Assembly: GCA_902786015.1 (NCBI GenBank) | Contig: CADAAU010000012.1 | Coordinates: forward strand, 45,152-109,151 | Length of the DNA stretch: 64,000 nucleotides | Origin: an uncultured Coriobacteriaceae bacterium | Lineage (GTDB): Bacteria > Actinomycetota > Coriobacteriia > Coriobacteriales > Atopobiaceae | Reading direction: 5' to 3' | Shown here: positions 1-8,889 of the stretch, one piece after another | How the letters are laid out: the number at the start of each line of letters is the position of its first letter | Numbering within the stretch: position 1 is the stretch's first letter | The notes under the pieces: model-generated | Databases searched by the model: none | What the model was told of the DNA's origin: nothing | The model's input: the letters and a program-made list of their open reading frames with translations, nothing else | Made by a program: the position numbers and the translations under genes

Positions 1-629
1 TGGGCTGGGCTCCCGATGGCGAAAGCACGGTAATCAGCCGCAACAGGCTTGCGAACGAGTTCTCGCTCGACCACGTGAGCAAGAACCCCGCAATCATGGA
101 TCCAAAGAAGCTCGACTTCATCAACGGCGAGTACTTGCACGGCATGGATGACGCTCAGTTCTGCAACGACATTCTTTTGCCGGAACTCGCTGTAGCCGGA
201 ATGGACGATGGAAGCAAGCATGAGGCGAACTGGTACCTCATGGCCGCAAACGCGTTCAAACCACGCTGCACCCTCTCGCGCGACGTAACCACTCAGGCAA
301 AATACCTGTATACGAGCGATGAGCAACTGGAGTATGACGAGAAGGCAACAAAGAAATGGCTCGCAAAGAACGGCGCACGTGCGGCGCTAGACGCCGCAGG
401 CGAGGCACTTCGTAGTCTGACCGACGAGGAGTGGACACCTGAGGCCATCGAAGCGGCACTCGACCCGCTGCCTGCCCAGCTCGGTATGGGAAAGGGACGC
501 GTGTTCCAGCCCATTCGCGTCGCCTGTGTGGGAGGAGCGGCATCACCTGGAATCGGCGAGACGCTTGCGCTCCTCGGTCGTGACCACTCGCTTGCACGCA
601 TCGAGCAAGCAAAGAGTCTTGCGCTGTAA
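1..629 (+). CDS. gltX: Glutamyl-tRNA synthetase, C-terminal part (5' end outside window)
   Basis: Class I aminoacyl-tRNA synthetase that charges tRNA-Glu in the cytoplasm. The frame is open from the left edge (first whole codon at 3) and about 208 codons are visible of a usual 470-500, so the catalytic half lies outside. The visible part has the DPKKLDFING block, equivalent to the family's KLxWxN element downstream of KMSKS, followed by the helical anticodon-binding domain with the usual closing segment (GRVFQPIRVA, then SPGIGETLALLG). The GTG at 75 is internal and is not a start. A strong bidirectional terminator follows the stop codon. No defect is seen in the visible part. Confidence 0.95.
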   Translation, partial: GWAPDGESTVISRNRLANEFSLDHVSKNPAIMDPKKLDFINGEYLHGMDDAQFCNDILLPELAVAGMDDGSKHEANWYLMAANAFKPRCTLSRDVTTQAKYLYTSDEQLEYDEKATKKWLAKNGARAALDAAGEALRSLTDEEWTPEAIEAALDPLPAQLGMGKGRVFQPIRVACVGGAASPGIGETLALLGRDHSLARIEQAKSLAL

Positions 630-641
630 CGAATTCAACCT

Positions 642-677
642 GAGCGGGGCGGGAAAACTTCCCGCCCCGCTCTTTTT
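642..677 (+). terminator. Bidirectional terminator between gltX and the flippase-like gene
   Basis: A GC-rich stem (GAGCGGGGCGGGA pairing with TCCCGCCCCGCTC) with a short A-rich loop is followed by a T tract on the + strand. It lies between two convergent genes, and the stop codon of the minus-strand gene overlaps the T tract, so it probably ends both transcripts. Confidence 0.85.
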
Positions 678-1902
678 ATTTGCGCTTGAATATGACGCGA
701 GCTCCGCCGTGGCCCCCACCACGAGAGCCGCCACCTCGCGAGAAGCGACGCTTGACTCGCTGCACGCGCTGATACAAGCTCATCGATCGATTGCGTGACT
801 TCATTCCAAGCAATGGCACCGAAAGGAACGTCGGGCCAAAGAACGTGACGAGACGCCAGATGAGGAATCCCGCATTCATGTTTGCGGGACCAAACATCCC
901 GCCATAGAACATAAAGAAACTTCCCTCTGCGCCACCAGTTCCGCCCGGCAGAGGCACTGCTGTCGAAACCATTTGGACCATCGACCCCGCGGCGAGGCAG
1001 TTTAGGAAGTCCGCCTCGATGCCAAAGGCATGCAGCACGAACCACGGAATCATATAGAAGCTCGCAAGCTGCGCCATGGTTACCAGGAGCGTGAGTCCCA
1101 TGGACGGAAGGTCCTTTGCAGCCGTCATAAAGGCGTTAGAGAACTCCATAACCTGCACGTTGACCATCTCGTGCCACTTCTCTTTGTTTTTGAGCAGGCC
1201 ACGGCGCGAGAGGAAACCAATCAGGCCGTTGCCCACACGCATCACGAACCGTGGGCACAGACAAATGACAAAAAGTCCCGCCAGTTCCAAGAAATGAACG
1301 CCAAACACGATGACGTTGATGAGGACGATGTCGCCATACGTCTCGAAGAAGAATCCCAGTTTTGCTATGAGCATGATGGCGGCAAAGAGCACCACGCCAA
1401 ACTGGAACATGATGAAACGTGTGAACTGCGTCGCCGAAGCCTCTCCCACGTCGAGGCCCGTGCGCGTGAGGCGCACAATCTGAGACGGTACGGCACCGGC
1501 CATCATAGGAGTCAGGTTTCCAAAAAAGATGCCGGATGCCTCGACGCTCATCAGATCTCGGATGCCAACTGGAGAATCGTGGTCGATGTAGACTGCAATG
1601 GCGTATGCAAGCACGCCAAAAATAAAGTACGAGACGAAGCAGACGCAGGCAAGCCCGACCCACCCAAGGTCAACATGCGAGAGAGCGGTAATGAACTCCC
1701 CCATCTGACCCGAAACAATAAGATAAATCAGGTAGATGATGACGACTACGCCCAAAAATATGGCGCCACGCGCCGCCTTCGATCTGTTTTCTTCCTCCTC
1801 GTTTGCCGGCCCGCGCTTTCCGCCGGCGACATGACCAACACCAAGCTTGAGTCCCTTCTTTGGATTCCTCTTTGGGTCTTTCGCAGGTATAGCTTCTGGC
1901 AT
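676..1902 (-). CDS. Flippase-like integral membrane protein (LPG synthase TM-region family)
   Basis: A 408-residue polytopic membrane protein of the lysylphosphatidylglycerol-synthase transmembrane/UPF0104 family. These proteins flip or handle lipid-linked substrates; the soluble LPG synthetase domain is absent, so lysyl transfer is not implied. A basic N-terminus (about residues 1-40) precedes seven or eight hydrophobic helices, with the family motif PLPGGTGGAEG near the C-terminus and a Gly/Arg/Lys-rich tail. I chose ATG at 1902 because AAGGAG sits 4 bases upstream; a TTG at 1929 has no ribosome binding site. It is divergent from the glutamate-cysteine-ligase-like gene. The substrate cannot be inferred. 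Confidence 0.8.
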   Translation of the reverse strand: MPEAIPAKDPKRNPKKGLKLGVGHVAGGKRGPANEEEENRSKAARGAIFLGVVVIIYLIYLIVSGQMGEFITALSHVDLGWVGLACVCFVSYFIFGVLAYAIAVYIDHDSPVGIRDLMSVEASGIFFGNLTPMMAGAVPSQIVRLTRTGLDVGEASATQFTRFIMFQFGVVLFAAIMLIAKLGFFFETYGDIVLINVIVFGVHFLELAGLFVICLCPRFVMRVGNGLIGFLSRRGLLKNKEKWHEMVNVQVMEFSNAFMTAAKDLPSMGLTLLVTMAQLASFYMIPWFVLHAFGIEADFLNCLAAGSMVQMVSTAVPLPGGTGGAEGSFFMFYGGMFGPANMNAGFLIWRLVTFFGPTFLSVPLLGMKSRNRSMSLYQRVQRVKRRFSRGGGSRGGGHGGARVIFKRK

Positions 1903-2058
1903 GACACTCCTTGGTCGTGTCTCAGTCAATAAAACTCGTGCTTTGTGGAAGCATTTCTTCCTTGGTTGTTCTACTATATTATGCCCATAGGGTGCTTTTG
2001 CAGAACAAAAACCACGTCTTGCACGCCTATAACACAGACATTAGGAGGGTGGAGCCGC

Positions 2059-3438
2059 ATGAAGCCCGGCCAGATTAATCAGCAAACCGAGTTCGGAGAC
2101 GAGCCTCAAAAGACCTACATGCATAATCACAACATGCTTGTCTCCGTGTTGAGTGGTGCTCAACGAGCAGCAGGCTTCACCCCCGAGGGAAACGACATCT
2201 GTATCCATCTGGAACGAATACTCATAGACCGTCGAGAGCAGACCTTCGTTACCTTCGAGGGCGACACCGGCATTGAGGCTGTGCTCACCAAGCTTCACGA
2301 CTATTTGAGTGCGTTCGAGGAGGAGCGCCACGGCGGACATCTTATGGGACTGGTTGGTTCGCTTGTCTCCGCTCGAGGCGTCGTAGTCGGCGTCCGCATA
2401 ACTCTTGAGGCCGGCGGCCAGATCGTCTATGAGGTTGGACCCACCACGCACATGCGAGAGCTGCTTCAAGCCATAGAGCACGTGGACCGTCAGATTCATG
2501 TGGCAACGCACGCGCTTGGCTGCAATTACGAGCTTCTGGCCGAGGGTTATAACCCCTATGTGGATGCTCCCCTCGACGTCCCTCTGGTTCCTCGTACGCG
2601 TTGGACGCTCCTCAACGCATATTTGTCGCAAACGGGACGCTATGCTCGCGACATGATGAGGTGCTGCTGTGCGACGCATGTTTCGCTCAGGTATCCCCAT
2701 GGTCGCGACGGGATGGACATGTATCGCATCGCCACGGCACTCTCGCCCATCACCATGTTCCTCACCGACAACGTGAGGAGCTTTAGGTCCTCCGGGGCTC
2801 GCCTTTGCCCGCGCATGACGAGGTCTCTTGTTTGGGAGGAGATCGACCCTCAACGTTGCGGAGTCGTACCGGGAACATTCTCGGACGGCTTTAGTGCCCA
2901 GGAGTACGCTCAATGGCTCGAGAGCCGCCGCACGATCCTCTTTACCGATGCCATGGGCACCACCACATCCACTGGCAAGCGCACCACACGCGAGTTGATG
3001 GTAGAGCGCACCCTTTCGGCGTCTGAGTCTCTTGGACTCCTGAGTACCGTCTACCCCACCGTTCGCCTCTCACGACGCATGGAGCTCAGAGGCGCAGACT
3101 CCTTGCGTCCAATTCTGGCTGTGGGATATGCCTGCTTCCTCAAGGGTATCTTCTGCAACTCGCTCTCCCTCGACGGCGCCTCCGATCTTTTTGGTCAAGT
3201 CAGTGACGATGAGGTCTCGCTCGCGGCATACGAGCTCCGCGTTCGTGGATGGAATGCCACCGTCTATGGCATGCCCATAGACGAGCTTGTTCAGCGTCTT
3301 GTTCAGCTTGCACGCAACGGGCTCAGGGATCGTGAGGAACTCAACCTCTTCAACAGAATTGGCGAAATGTGGGACGTTGGCATGATTCCACGAGACGCCT
3401 TCGTGCACCAAGAAGAAAAGAAACGCCGAGGCTACTGA
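2059..3438 (+). CDS. Glutamate-cysteine ligase-like ATP-dependent carboxylate-amine ligase (GCS2 family)
   Basis: A 459-residue protein resembling the GCS2 family, which includes plant/actinobacterial-type gamma-glutamylcysteine ligases and EgtA and which forms a gamma-glutamyl amide bond using ATP. The TLEAGGQIVYEVGP segment matches the family's TLEPGGQ substrate-binding strand, and HLERILID and FVTFEGD match its N-terminal strands. The start is ATG at 2059, with AGGAGG about 9 bases upstream; an in-frame upstream extension to 1945 has no such site and looks non-coding. No glutathione synthetase or ergothioneine genes are nearby, so whether the product is gamma-Glu-Cys or another dipeptide is unclear. 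A short gap separates it from the next gene. Confidence 0.7.
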   Translation: MKPGQINQQTEFGDEPQKTYMHNHNMLVSVLSGAQRAAGFTPEGNDICIHLERILIDRREQTFVTFEGDTGIEAVLTKLHDYLSAFEEERHGGHLMGLVGSLVSARGVVVGVRITLEAGGQIVYEVGPTTHMRELLQAIEHVDRQIHVATHALGCNYELLAEGYNPYVDAPLDVPLVPRTRWTLLNAYLSQTGRYARDMMRCCCATHVSLRYPHGRDGMDMYRIATALSPITMFLTDNVRSFRSSGARLCPRMTRSLVWEEIDPQRCGVVPGTFSDGFSAQEYAQWLESRRTILFTDAMGTTTSTGKRTTRELMVERTLSASESLGLLSTVYPTVRLSRRMELRGADSLRPILAVGYACFLKGIFCNSLSLDGASDLFGQVSDDEVSLAAYELRVRGWNATVYGMPIDELVQRLVQLARNGLRDREELNLFNRIGEMWDVGMIPRDAFVHQEEKKRRGY

Positions 3439-3495
3439 TTGTAGTCGTTGCATGTTTCGTGCTTGTCGGTGCATCCACAATGGGAAGGGGCTAGT

Positions 3496-4212
3496 GTGAC
3501 AGCTCAGAACACGCTTCGCAAACAGGGCCATGCAACAAAAGTAGTCTTAATCCTTCTTGGAGTAATAGCGACTGCCATCGTCGCCTTACTCGTTTCACTC
3601 GTCGTCAGCGGATCGCGTGCCAACGACCTTTTGGACGAGGCCAAGTCATACTTGGAGCAAGCAAGAAACAACATCGATGAGGGCAACATTACGACCGCCG
3701 TAGATAATGCTAGAAAAGGTGTAGGCAATGTTAACGAGATTTCCAAGGAACTCTCGGGTCCCCAGTGGAGCATTGCGTCAGTCATGCCGATAGTTGGCAC
3801 CGACGCTCAAACGCTGCGCGATCTTGTTGACATCTCCCAAGACCTGTGTAACGAGGGCGTTCTTCCCATCATCGACCTGCTTGACCAGCTTCCCCTCGAG
3901 TTCTTTGATACGGACGACACAAACAATGACACCAGCAATTCCTCGAGCGCCAATCAGGACGAAGCTGATCCAATAGAAAGCTTTTCGCAGACACTCGACA
4001 TATTGTCTAAGTTACCCGATACCTTGTCGCATTCCGCCGAAGTGGTGCGTGACTGTGAGCGGCGCTCGAACTCACTTCCTGACAGCCATTTTGACCAACT
4101 TGACCAATCCTCAGAACAGATGAAGGAGATGCTCGACACGACCTGTGAGCTCATTGACGACATTGAGGGATTGGTCGGCTCAATCGGCGGCCTCATGGCC
4201 TCGTTCTCGTAA
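3496..4212 (+). CDS. Membrane-anchored coiled-coil protein resembling the N-terminal part of DUF4012 proteins
   Basis: A 238-residue protein with one N-terminal membrane helix (about residues 13-36) and a long acidic, helical extracytoplasmic part. The order ALL..ANDLLDEAKSYLEQA, then GPQWSIASVMPIVGTD, resembles the start of DUF4012 proteins found beside actinobacterial polysaccharide genes, but those run to about 550-650 residues and this one stops early. The start is GTG at 3496 after AAGGGG. There is an Asn/Ser/Asp-rich linker near residues 140-155. It lies 57 bases after the GCS2-like gene, possibly in one transcript, and is followed by a strong terminator. Function is unknown. Confidence 0.6.
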   Translation: MTAQNTLRKQGHATKVVLILLGVIATAIVALLVSLVVSGSRANDLLDEAKSYLEQARNNIDEGNITTAVDNARKGVGNVNEISKELSGPQWSIASVMPIVGTDAQTLRDLVDISQDLCNEGVLPIIDLLDQLPLEFFDTDDTNNDTSNSSSANQDEADPIESFSQTLDILSKLPDTLSHSAEVVRDCERRSNSLPDSHFDQLDQSSEQMKEMLDTTCELIDDIEGLVGSIGGLMASFS

Positions 4213-4238
4213 GCACACAGAGACAAACTAATACAAAA

Positions 4239-4271
4239 GCAGGTCAGACAACCGTCTGACCTGCTGTTTTT
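4239..4271 (+). terminator. Rho-independent terminator after the DUF4012-like gene
   Basis: An 11-bp perfect stem, GCAGGTCAGAC with GTCTGACCTGC, has a 4-base loop and is followed by TGTTTTTG. The same stem sequence recurs in the terminator after tRNA-Arg at 23137. Confidence 0.9.
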
Positions 4272-4273
4272 GC

Positions 4274-4350
<77 letters not shown>

Positions 4351-4487
4351 TAACATCTACGGAATTATACGTCACTTCCTTAGATTGTTCAACTACAAAC
4401 CATAGCCTCTCGCCGCTTCCCTCCTTCCCTGACCGCAGGCAACTCATACAATGTTGCACGACTACAAGATACAAAGAAGGGAGGGGC

Positions 4488-5429
4488 ATGCCTTCACGCA
4501 ATCTAGGTAGGACACTCATCATCGCCAATCCCGCCTCGCATAGCGGAAAAGGTGAAGCGGCTGCCCTCTTTGCCACACGCTTCTTTTCGTCATTCCAATC
4601 GGTTACAGCTACCTGTGAGGTCATGCTTACAGAAGCTTCAGGTGACGGCCTGCACATGGCAGAGGCGGGGTATCAGTACGACACGGTCATAGCTCTTGGT
4701 GGGGACGGGATTATCCACGAGGTCATCAATGGCCTCATGCACATCGACAAGGAGTTGCGTCCTCGCTTGGGCATTATACCCATGGGGTCGGGCAATGACT
4801 TCGCCCGAACGATTCGCATCCGCAAGAATGACCCAGAGCGCGCCATATCCGAGCTCTTGCAGAGCATCGATAAGCCACTTGACCTTGGCAAGGTAAACGA
4901 TGTGTACTTCATGCAGACGCTCTCCTTTGGCGTGGACGCCGCCATTGCCCTCGATACCACCGACCGCAGGGCAGAGCATACAAAACAAGCGGGCGCAGGA
5001 CTCTTTGTGACCTCCGGTCTCAAACTCATCAGCCGTGGGATAAGAGGGTGGAATTACGTAGCCCAAATCGACGATGAGCACATCGAGGGTATTGACGTCG
5101 CCTTTGCGGTGCAAAATGGGCCGACCTACGGTGGTGGCTTCCGCATTTGTCCCGCCGCCGTACCCAACGACGGCTTGCTCGACATTTGCTTTTCTACCAC
5201 TCGCCCCTCAACTCCCCATTCCCTGGCTCTCTTTGGCTTGGCCCGCTTTGGAAAGCACACCAAATCCAAGCGTTTGCATATGCGTCAGGCGCGCCATGTG
5301 GAAATCCACTTCCCAGAAGAGCAGCCTCCCTGTCAGGTCGACGGCGAACGTCTCGAAGCGGAGCACTACGTAATTGATGTCGTGCCCAAAGTCCTCAGGG
5401 TCTTTGTGTCCCGAACTTGTTCGTGGTAG
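4488..5429 (+). CDS. Diacylglycerol kinase-family lipid kinase
   Basis: A 313-residue soluble lipid kinase of the DagK/YegS/LCB5 family, which phosphorylates diacylglycerol or a related lipid at the membrane face using ATP. The nucleotide-binding GGDG motif is at residues 71-74 within ALGGDGIIHEVINGL, and PMGSGNDFAR spans about 98-107. The C-terminal beta-sandwich ends with the family's CQVDGE strand. Length is normal for DagK (about 300). The start is ATG at 4488 after AAGGGAGGGG; the longer open frame from 4323 overlaps tRNA-Pro and is rejected. A membrane-protein gene follows after 9 bases, so the pair is probably co-transcribed. The exact lipid substrate is not determinable. Confidence 0.88.
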   Translation: MPSRNLGRTLIIANPASHSGKGEAAALFATRFFSSFQSVTATCEVMLTEASGDGLHMAEAGYQYDTVIALGGDGIIHEVINGLMHIDKELRPRLGIIPMGSGNDFARTIRIRKNDPERAISELLQSIDKPLDLGKVNDVYFMQTLSFGVDAAIALDTTDRRAEHTKQAGAGLFVTSGLKLISRGIRGWNYVAQIDDEHIEGIDVAFAVQNGPTYGGGFRICPAAVPNDGLLDICFSTTRPSTPHSLALFGLARFGKHTKSKRLHMRQARHVEIHFPEEQPPCQVDGERLEAEHYVIDVVPKVLRVFVSRTCSW

Positions 5430-5438
5430 GAGAGCCTC

Positions 5439-6425
5439 ATGGAGAATGAAATCCAAAAGCACGAGCAGGACCTTGAGCGTAGGCCTCGCGATAACCGCTT
5501 ATCGTACGAGTATCCCGATGACTCATACATGCGCTATCAGCCCGCCTTCCCCCAGTTCGAGGGCAGGCGGAGGCTCATTGCGATTATCGTTCTGGTTTGC
5601 TTCGCGCTCGTCTCCTTCTTTGTGTTTGGAGGACTCGCCTCCTCACCGGACGTTCACGGAGCCACAATTGATGCGCTGGATGGAAAGAAGGACACAGTTA
5701 TGACCCTTGTCGCCGGCTCTTCTGGTACATCGGCTGCCATAACGCTTTTGCCCGGTGACGCCGGAACTCCCATTGCCGAAAAGCTCGTTGACCTCAGCTC
5801 CGACTTCCTCATAGTAATCGCCGCAATCTACCTCGAAAAGTACCTGCTCACGATCATAGGATTCCTCACGTTCAAGATCGTCATTCCCCTTGGATGCGCA
5901 TTGCTCTGCGTGGTAGTGCTCTTGCGGGACAACGATCAGATTCGTTATGCGATCACAAACATGGTCGCACGCGTCACCCTTTTGGCCGTTGCGTTGTACT
6001 GCGTCGTGCCCGTAAGCGTCTTTGTGTCGAATATGATCGAGCAGACGTATCAGAGTTCGCTCGATCATACGCTTACCCAGGCACAGGAGACCGCAAAGGA
6101 AATCGAACAGAAAGCGCAGGAGGAGGCAAATAACCAGGAGCAGAACCAGCAGCCGACGAACATCCTAGAGACGTTGCAGAACATTCCATCAGCCATCGAG
6201 CAACTTCCCGAAGAGGTCAACGCACTCGTCGAGAAAGGCAAAGAGGCGCTCAACGACTTCATTGAGGCACTTGCCGTCATGATAGTGACCTCCTGCATCA
6301 TCCCCCTTCTGGTGTTGGTATTCTTTTTGTGGTTGGTCAAGTCGTTGCTGGGAGTAAGCGTCGAGCTGCCGATGGGCTGGCTTCGGCCACGGTCATTCAA
6401 ACACAAGATTCGTACACGCTCGTAA
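5439..6425 (+). CDS. Polytopic membrane protein with extracytoplasmic coiled coil, function unknown
   Basis: I do not recognise this 328-residue protein. It has a charged N-terminus, a membrane helix at about 46-66, two or three more at 123-162 and 178-198, a Gln/Glu-rich coiled coil at 205-270 and a last helix at 277-300 before a basic tail. The start is ATG at 5439 after GGAGAG. It lies 9 bases behind the lipid kinase, which suggests an envelope or lipid-related role by context only. It ends just before the tRNA-Glu gene. Confidence 0.65.
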   Translation: MENEIQKHEQDLERRPRDNRLSYEYPDDSYMRYQPAFPQFEGRRRLIAIIVLVCFALVSFFVFGGLASSPDVHGATIDALDGKKDTVMTLVAGSSGTSAAITLLPGDAGTPIAEKLVDLSSDFLIVIAAIYLEKYLLTIIGFLTFKIVIPLGCALLCVVVLLRDNDQIRYAITNMVARVTLLAVALYCVVPVSVFVSNMIEQTYQSSLDHTLTQAQETAKEIEQKAQEEANNQEQNQQPTNILETLQNIPSAIEQLPEEVNALVEKGKEALNDFIEALAVMIVTSCIIPLLVLVFFLWLVKSLLGVSVELPMGWLRPRSFKHKIRTRS

Positions 6426-6473
6426 AAAAGTTCTTGCATCGCACAACGCCTTCAGCTAGTATTCTCATTGCAC

Positions 6474-6550
6474 GGCCCGTTCGTCTAGCGGTTTAGGACG
6501 CCGCCCTCTCAAGGCGGAGATCACCGGTTCGAATCCGGTACGGGCTACCA
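6474..6550 (+). tRNA. tRNA-Glu (CTC anticodon)
   Basis: The cloverleaf has anticodon stem-loop CCGCC-CTCTCAA-GGCGG (anticodon CTC), T arm GGTTCGAATCC and encoded CCA. The first acceptor pair appears to be G-U. The length is 77 nt. Confidence 0.93.
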
Positions 6551-6558
6551 AGAATTCG

Positions 6559-6596
6559 CAGGTCATCGAGGTATTCTCGGTGGCCTGATTTATTCT
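6559..6596 (+). terminator. Terminator after tRNA-Glu
   Basis: A 12-bp stem, CAGGTCATCGAG with CTCGGTGGCCTG including G-U pairs, is followed by ATTTATTCTT. It lies 8 bases after the tRNA. Confidence 0.75.
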
Positions 6597-6679
6597 TCTG
6601 GTCGCTCATCGCCGTCCGAGGGGACATTGAGGGAACATTCGCGACCAGGACTTACGCTCAGCCTGGGCCACACCTTTAG

Positions 6680-8878
6680 TCATTCATCGTTTCCGTTGAT
6701 CTGCTGGCGCTTTACCAAGTCCGCGAAGAAGCCGTCCTTCTCTATGAGCTCGTCATAGCTGCCGCTCTCCACAATCTTTCCTTTGTCCAGCGCGATTATC
6801 CGGTCGCACGAACGAATGGTCGAAAGGCGGTGGGCAATAACGATCCTCGTGCAGTCCAAGGCGTCGAGCGAGTCGGTCACCTTCTTTTGCGTAAGGTTGT
6901 CCAGTGCGCTGGTGGCCTCGTCCATTATGAGGATGCGCGGCTTTCCCACAATGGCGCGCGCTATCATGAGCCGTTGCTTCTGGCCTCCGGAGATTCCGCC
7001 GCTGCCCTCGGAGATACGGGTGTGCATCCCCATTGGCATGAGCCTAATGTCTTCCGCCATGCCCACCTTTTCGGCTGCCTCCCAGGCTTCCTCCACGCTT
7101 AGGTAAGGTGCGGTAATGGTGATGTTTGAGTAAATGTCTCCCGCAAACAGCTTTCCGTCCTGCAGAACCGTGCCAATGCAGCGGCGCAGACTCCTCAGGT
7201 TGGTAGTGCTTATGTCATGGTTGTCATAATACACCGTACCCTCCTGCGGCGTTTGGAATCCCAGTAGTATTTTGACAAGTGTGGACTTGCCACATCCGCT
7301 CCTACCTACGATGCCCACGTACTCGCCTGGCTTTATGGTAAGCGAGAGGTCGTCGACCACCGCAGGACTGTCCTGATCGTAGCGGAAGGTAACGTGGTTG
7401 AGCTCAATTCTGCCTGTAAGCTCGGACACCATAGCCTTGTCGTTACCGTACTCCGGCACAGCCTGAAGAACGGGTTCTATCATTCTAAGACAGGGACCAA
7501 GCTCCGCAATCCACCTAAGTCGCGGAGCCGCCGCATCGAGACAGCCCATTGCCGTGCCGTAAGCTGTGGAGAAGGCTGCAAAGCTGGCTACCGACACATG
7601 GCCCTCATAAGCCAGGTAAAACGCCAAGAGCAAGCCGAGCAGTCGGCACACTGCAACGAGCTGTGCCCTCGCGCATAGGGGAAATCTTGTACTGTAGGTC
7701 GCCGCAGCCTGACTGGCATATCCATCCAGCCACCTTGCGTCTGCCCGATTCTCACTACCGCTAAGCTTAAGACGCTGAGCGCCAGAAAAGAGGTCAAACA
7801 CTACGCCGCCGTTGAGCTCGCTACTCAAGAACCGCCACATGGTTAGCTGCTGCTCCTGAATCGTTGTAACAACGTACACCACAAGGACCAAAGCAATGGC
7901 CACGAGCGCTGCGGGTAGTAGTTCCGGCGCAACGAAGAGGATGGGCAGCGACATAACAATGGAAATCAGCGTGTTAGTAATGACAAACAGAATGTCCGTT
8001 ATTGTTTTGGACACATTATTGAACGACGAGATCCTTTGCGAGAGACCACCAGCCGTATTGTCCCTAAAAAACGTAACGGGAAGGTTGAGCACGCGAGCAA
8101 AAACGCCGTTTTCCACCACCACGTCCAGTCGGTTTTGGATGCGCGTGCTGAGGGAGAACTGTGCCGAGCGCATAAGGAAGTTTGCGAGCGCCAGAGACAC
8201 GAGGAACACAAAGAGCGAGAGAAGCAACGGCACGGTTTTCGTGGGAATGATTCGATCGAAGGCAAGCTTTACGGACATCGTGGATACGATTCCGGCAACG
8301 GACATAAGAATGGCCGAGAGGAAATACAACGTTAGGTCGCCAGGCTTTATTTGGTGAACCAAGAGCTTAAGGTACTCTTTTCCGGTTAGAGGACGGGCGG
8401 GCAGCGGGGAGTAGAAGCACCGTGCGTCCTCGTTAAAGAGTTGGGCCTCCTTTTTTGTAACATGCACCCTTTTGCCCGTTGCGGGCTCGTGGTAATAAAG
8501 TCCGTAGTACGACCCAGAAAACAGGGCAACGGCTCCGCTACCATCACGAAGGGTAACCAGCAACGGTCCGTCGCTGTCTTTCCACCACTTGTCTGTGAGA
8601 CGCACATCCCTCATGGTCATATTAGTAATTCTAAGGACCTCGTCAATAACTTGGTCGTCGCTTTGGTTGGGAGCCACGTCAATTGGCTGCTCGAGGTCAA
8701 AATAGCGTGCGATGAGTTCCATCTGCAGTGCCACGCTCGTATCCGACGCCTTTGCATCGGCAAAAGAGGACCTCTGTGCACCAATTACAGCGCCCAGGCG
8801 CTGCTTGTTTTTTGTTACCGCGGCATTGTCGTTTTCCAACCGCGCTTCGAGCTGTTCTCCAAACAGGGTCATGGTCAT
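6680..8878 (-). CDS. NHLM-type bacteriocin exporter, permease/ATP-binding protein without peptidase
   Basis: A 732-residue half-transporter of the NHLM (nitrile hydratase-leader microcin) export type. A long soluble N-terminal region (about 1-165) precedes a six-helix ABC exporter domain and a C-terminal ATPase with Walker A GRSGCGKST, signature SGGQKQR, Walker B ILIMDEATSALD and H-loop AHRLST. In this family it pairs with the peptidase-bearing half-transporter encoded just upstream to form a heterodimer exporting a peptide. The start is ATG at 8878 after AAGGGA; an ATG at 8872 is equally possible. It is the last gene of a three-gene minus-strand operon. I see no precursor peptide gene downstream before tRNA-Glu. 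Confidence 0.85.
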   Translation of the reverse strand: MTMTLFGEQLEARLENDNAAVTKNKQRLGAVIGAQRSSFADAKASDTSVALQMELIARYFDLEQPIDVAPNQSDDQVIDEVLRITNMTMRDVRLTDKWWKDSDGPLLVTLRDGSGAVALFSGSYYGLYYHEPATGKRVHVTKKEAQLFNEDARCFYSPLPARPLTGKEYLKLLVHQIKPGDLTLYFLSAILMSVAGIVSTMSVKLAFDRIIPTKTVPLLLSLFVFLVSLALANFLMRSAQFSLSTRIQNRLDVVVENGVFARVLNLPVTFFRDNTAGGLSQRISSFNNVSKTITDILFVITNTLISIVMSLPILFVAPELLPAALVAIALVLVVYVVTTIQEQQLTMWRFLSSELNGGVVFDLFSGAQRLKLSGSENRADARWLDGYASQAAATYSTRFPLCARAQLVAVCRLLGLLLAFYLAYEGHVSVASFAAFSTAYGTAMGCLDAAAPRLRWIAELGPCLRMIEPVLQAVPEYGNDKAMVSELTGRIELNHVTFRYDQDSPAVVDDLSLTIKPGEYVGIVGRSGCGKSTLVKILLGFQTPQEGTVYYDNHDISTTNLRSLRRCIGTVLQDGKLFAGDIYSNITITAPYLSVEEAWEAAEKVGMAEDIRLMPMGMHTRISEGSGGISGGQKQRLMIARAIVGKPRILIMDEATSALDNLTQKKVTDSLDALDCTRIVIAHRLSTIRSCDRIIALDKGKIVESGSYDELIEKDGFFADLVKRQQINGNDE

Positions 8879-8889
8879 CCATCCCTTGC

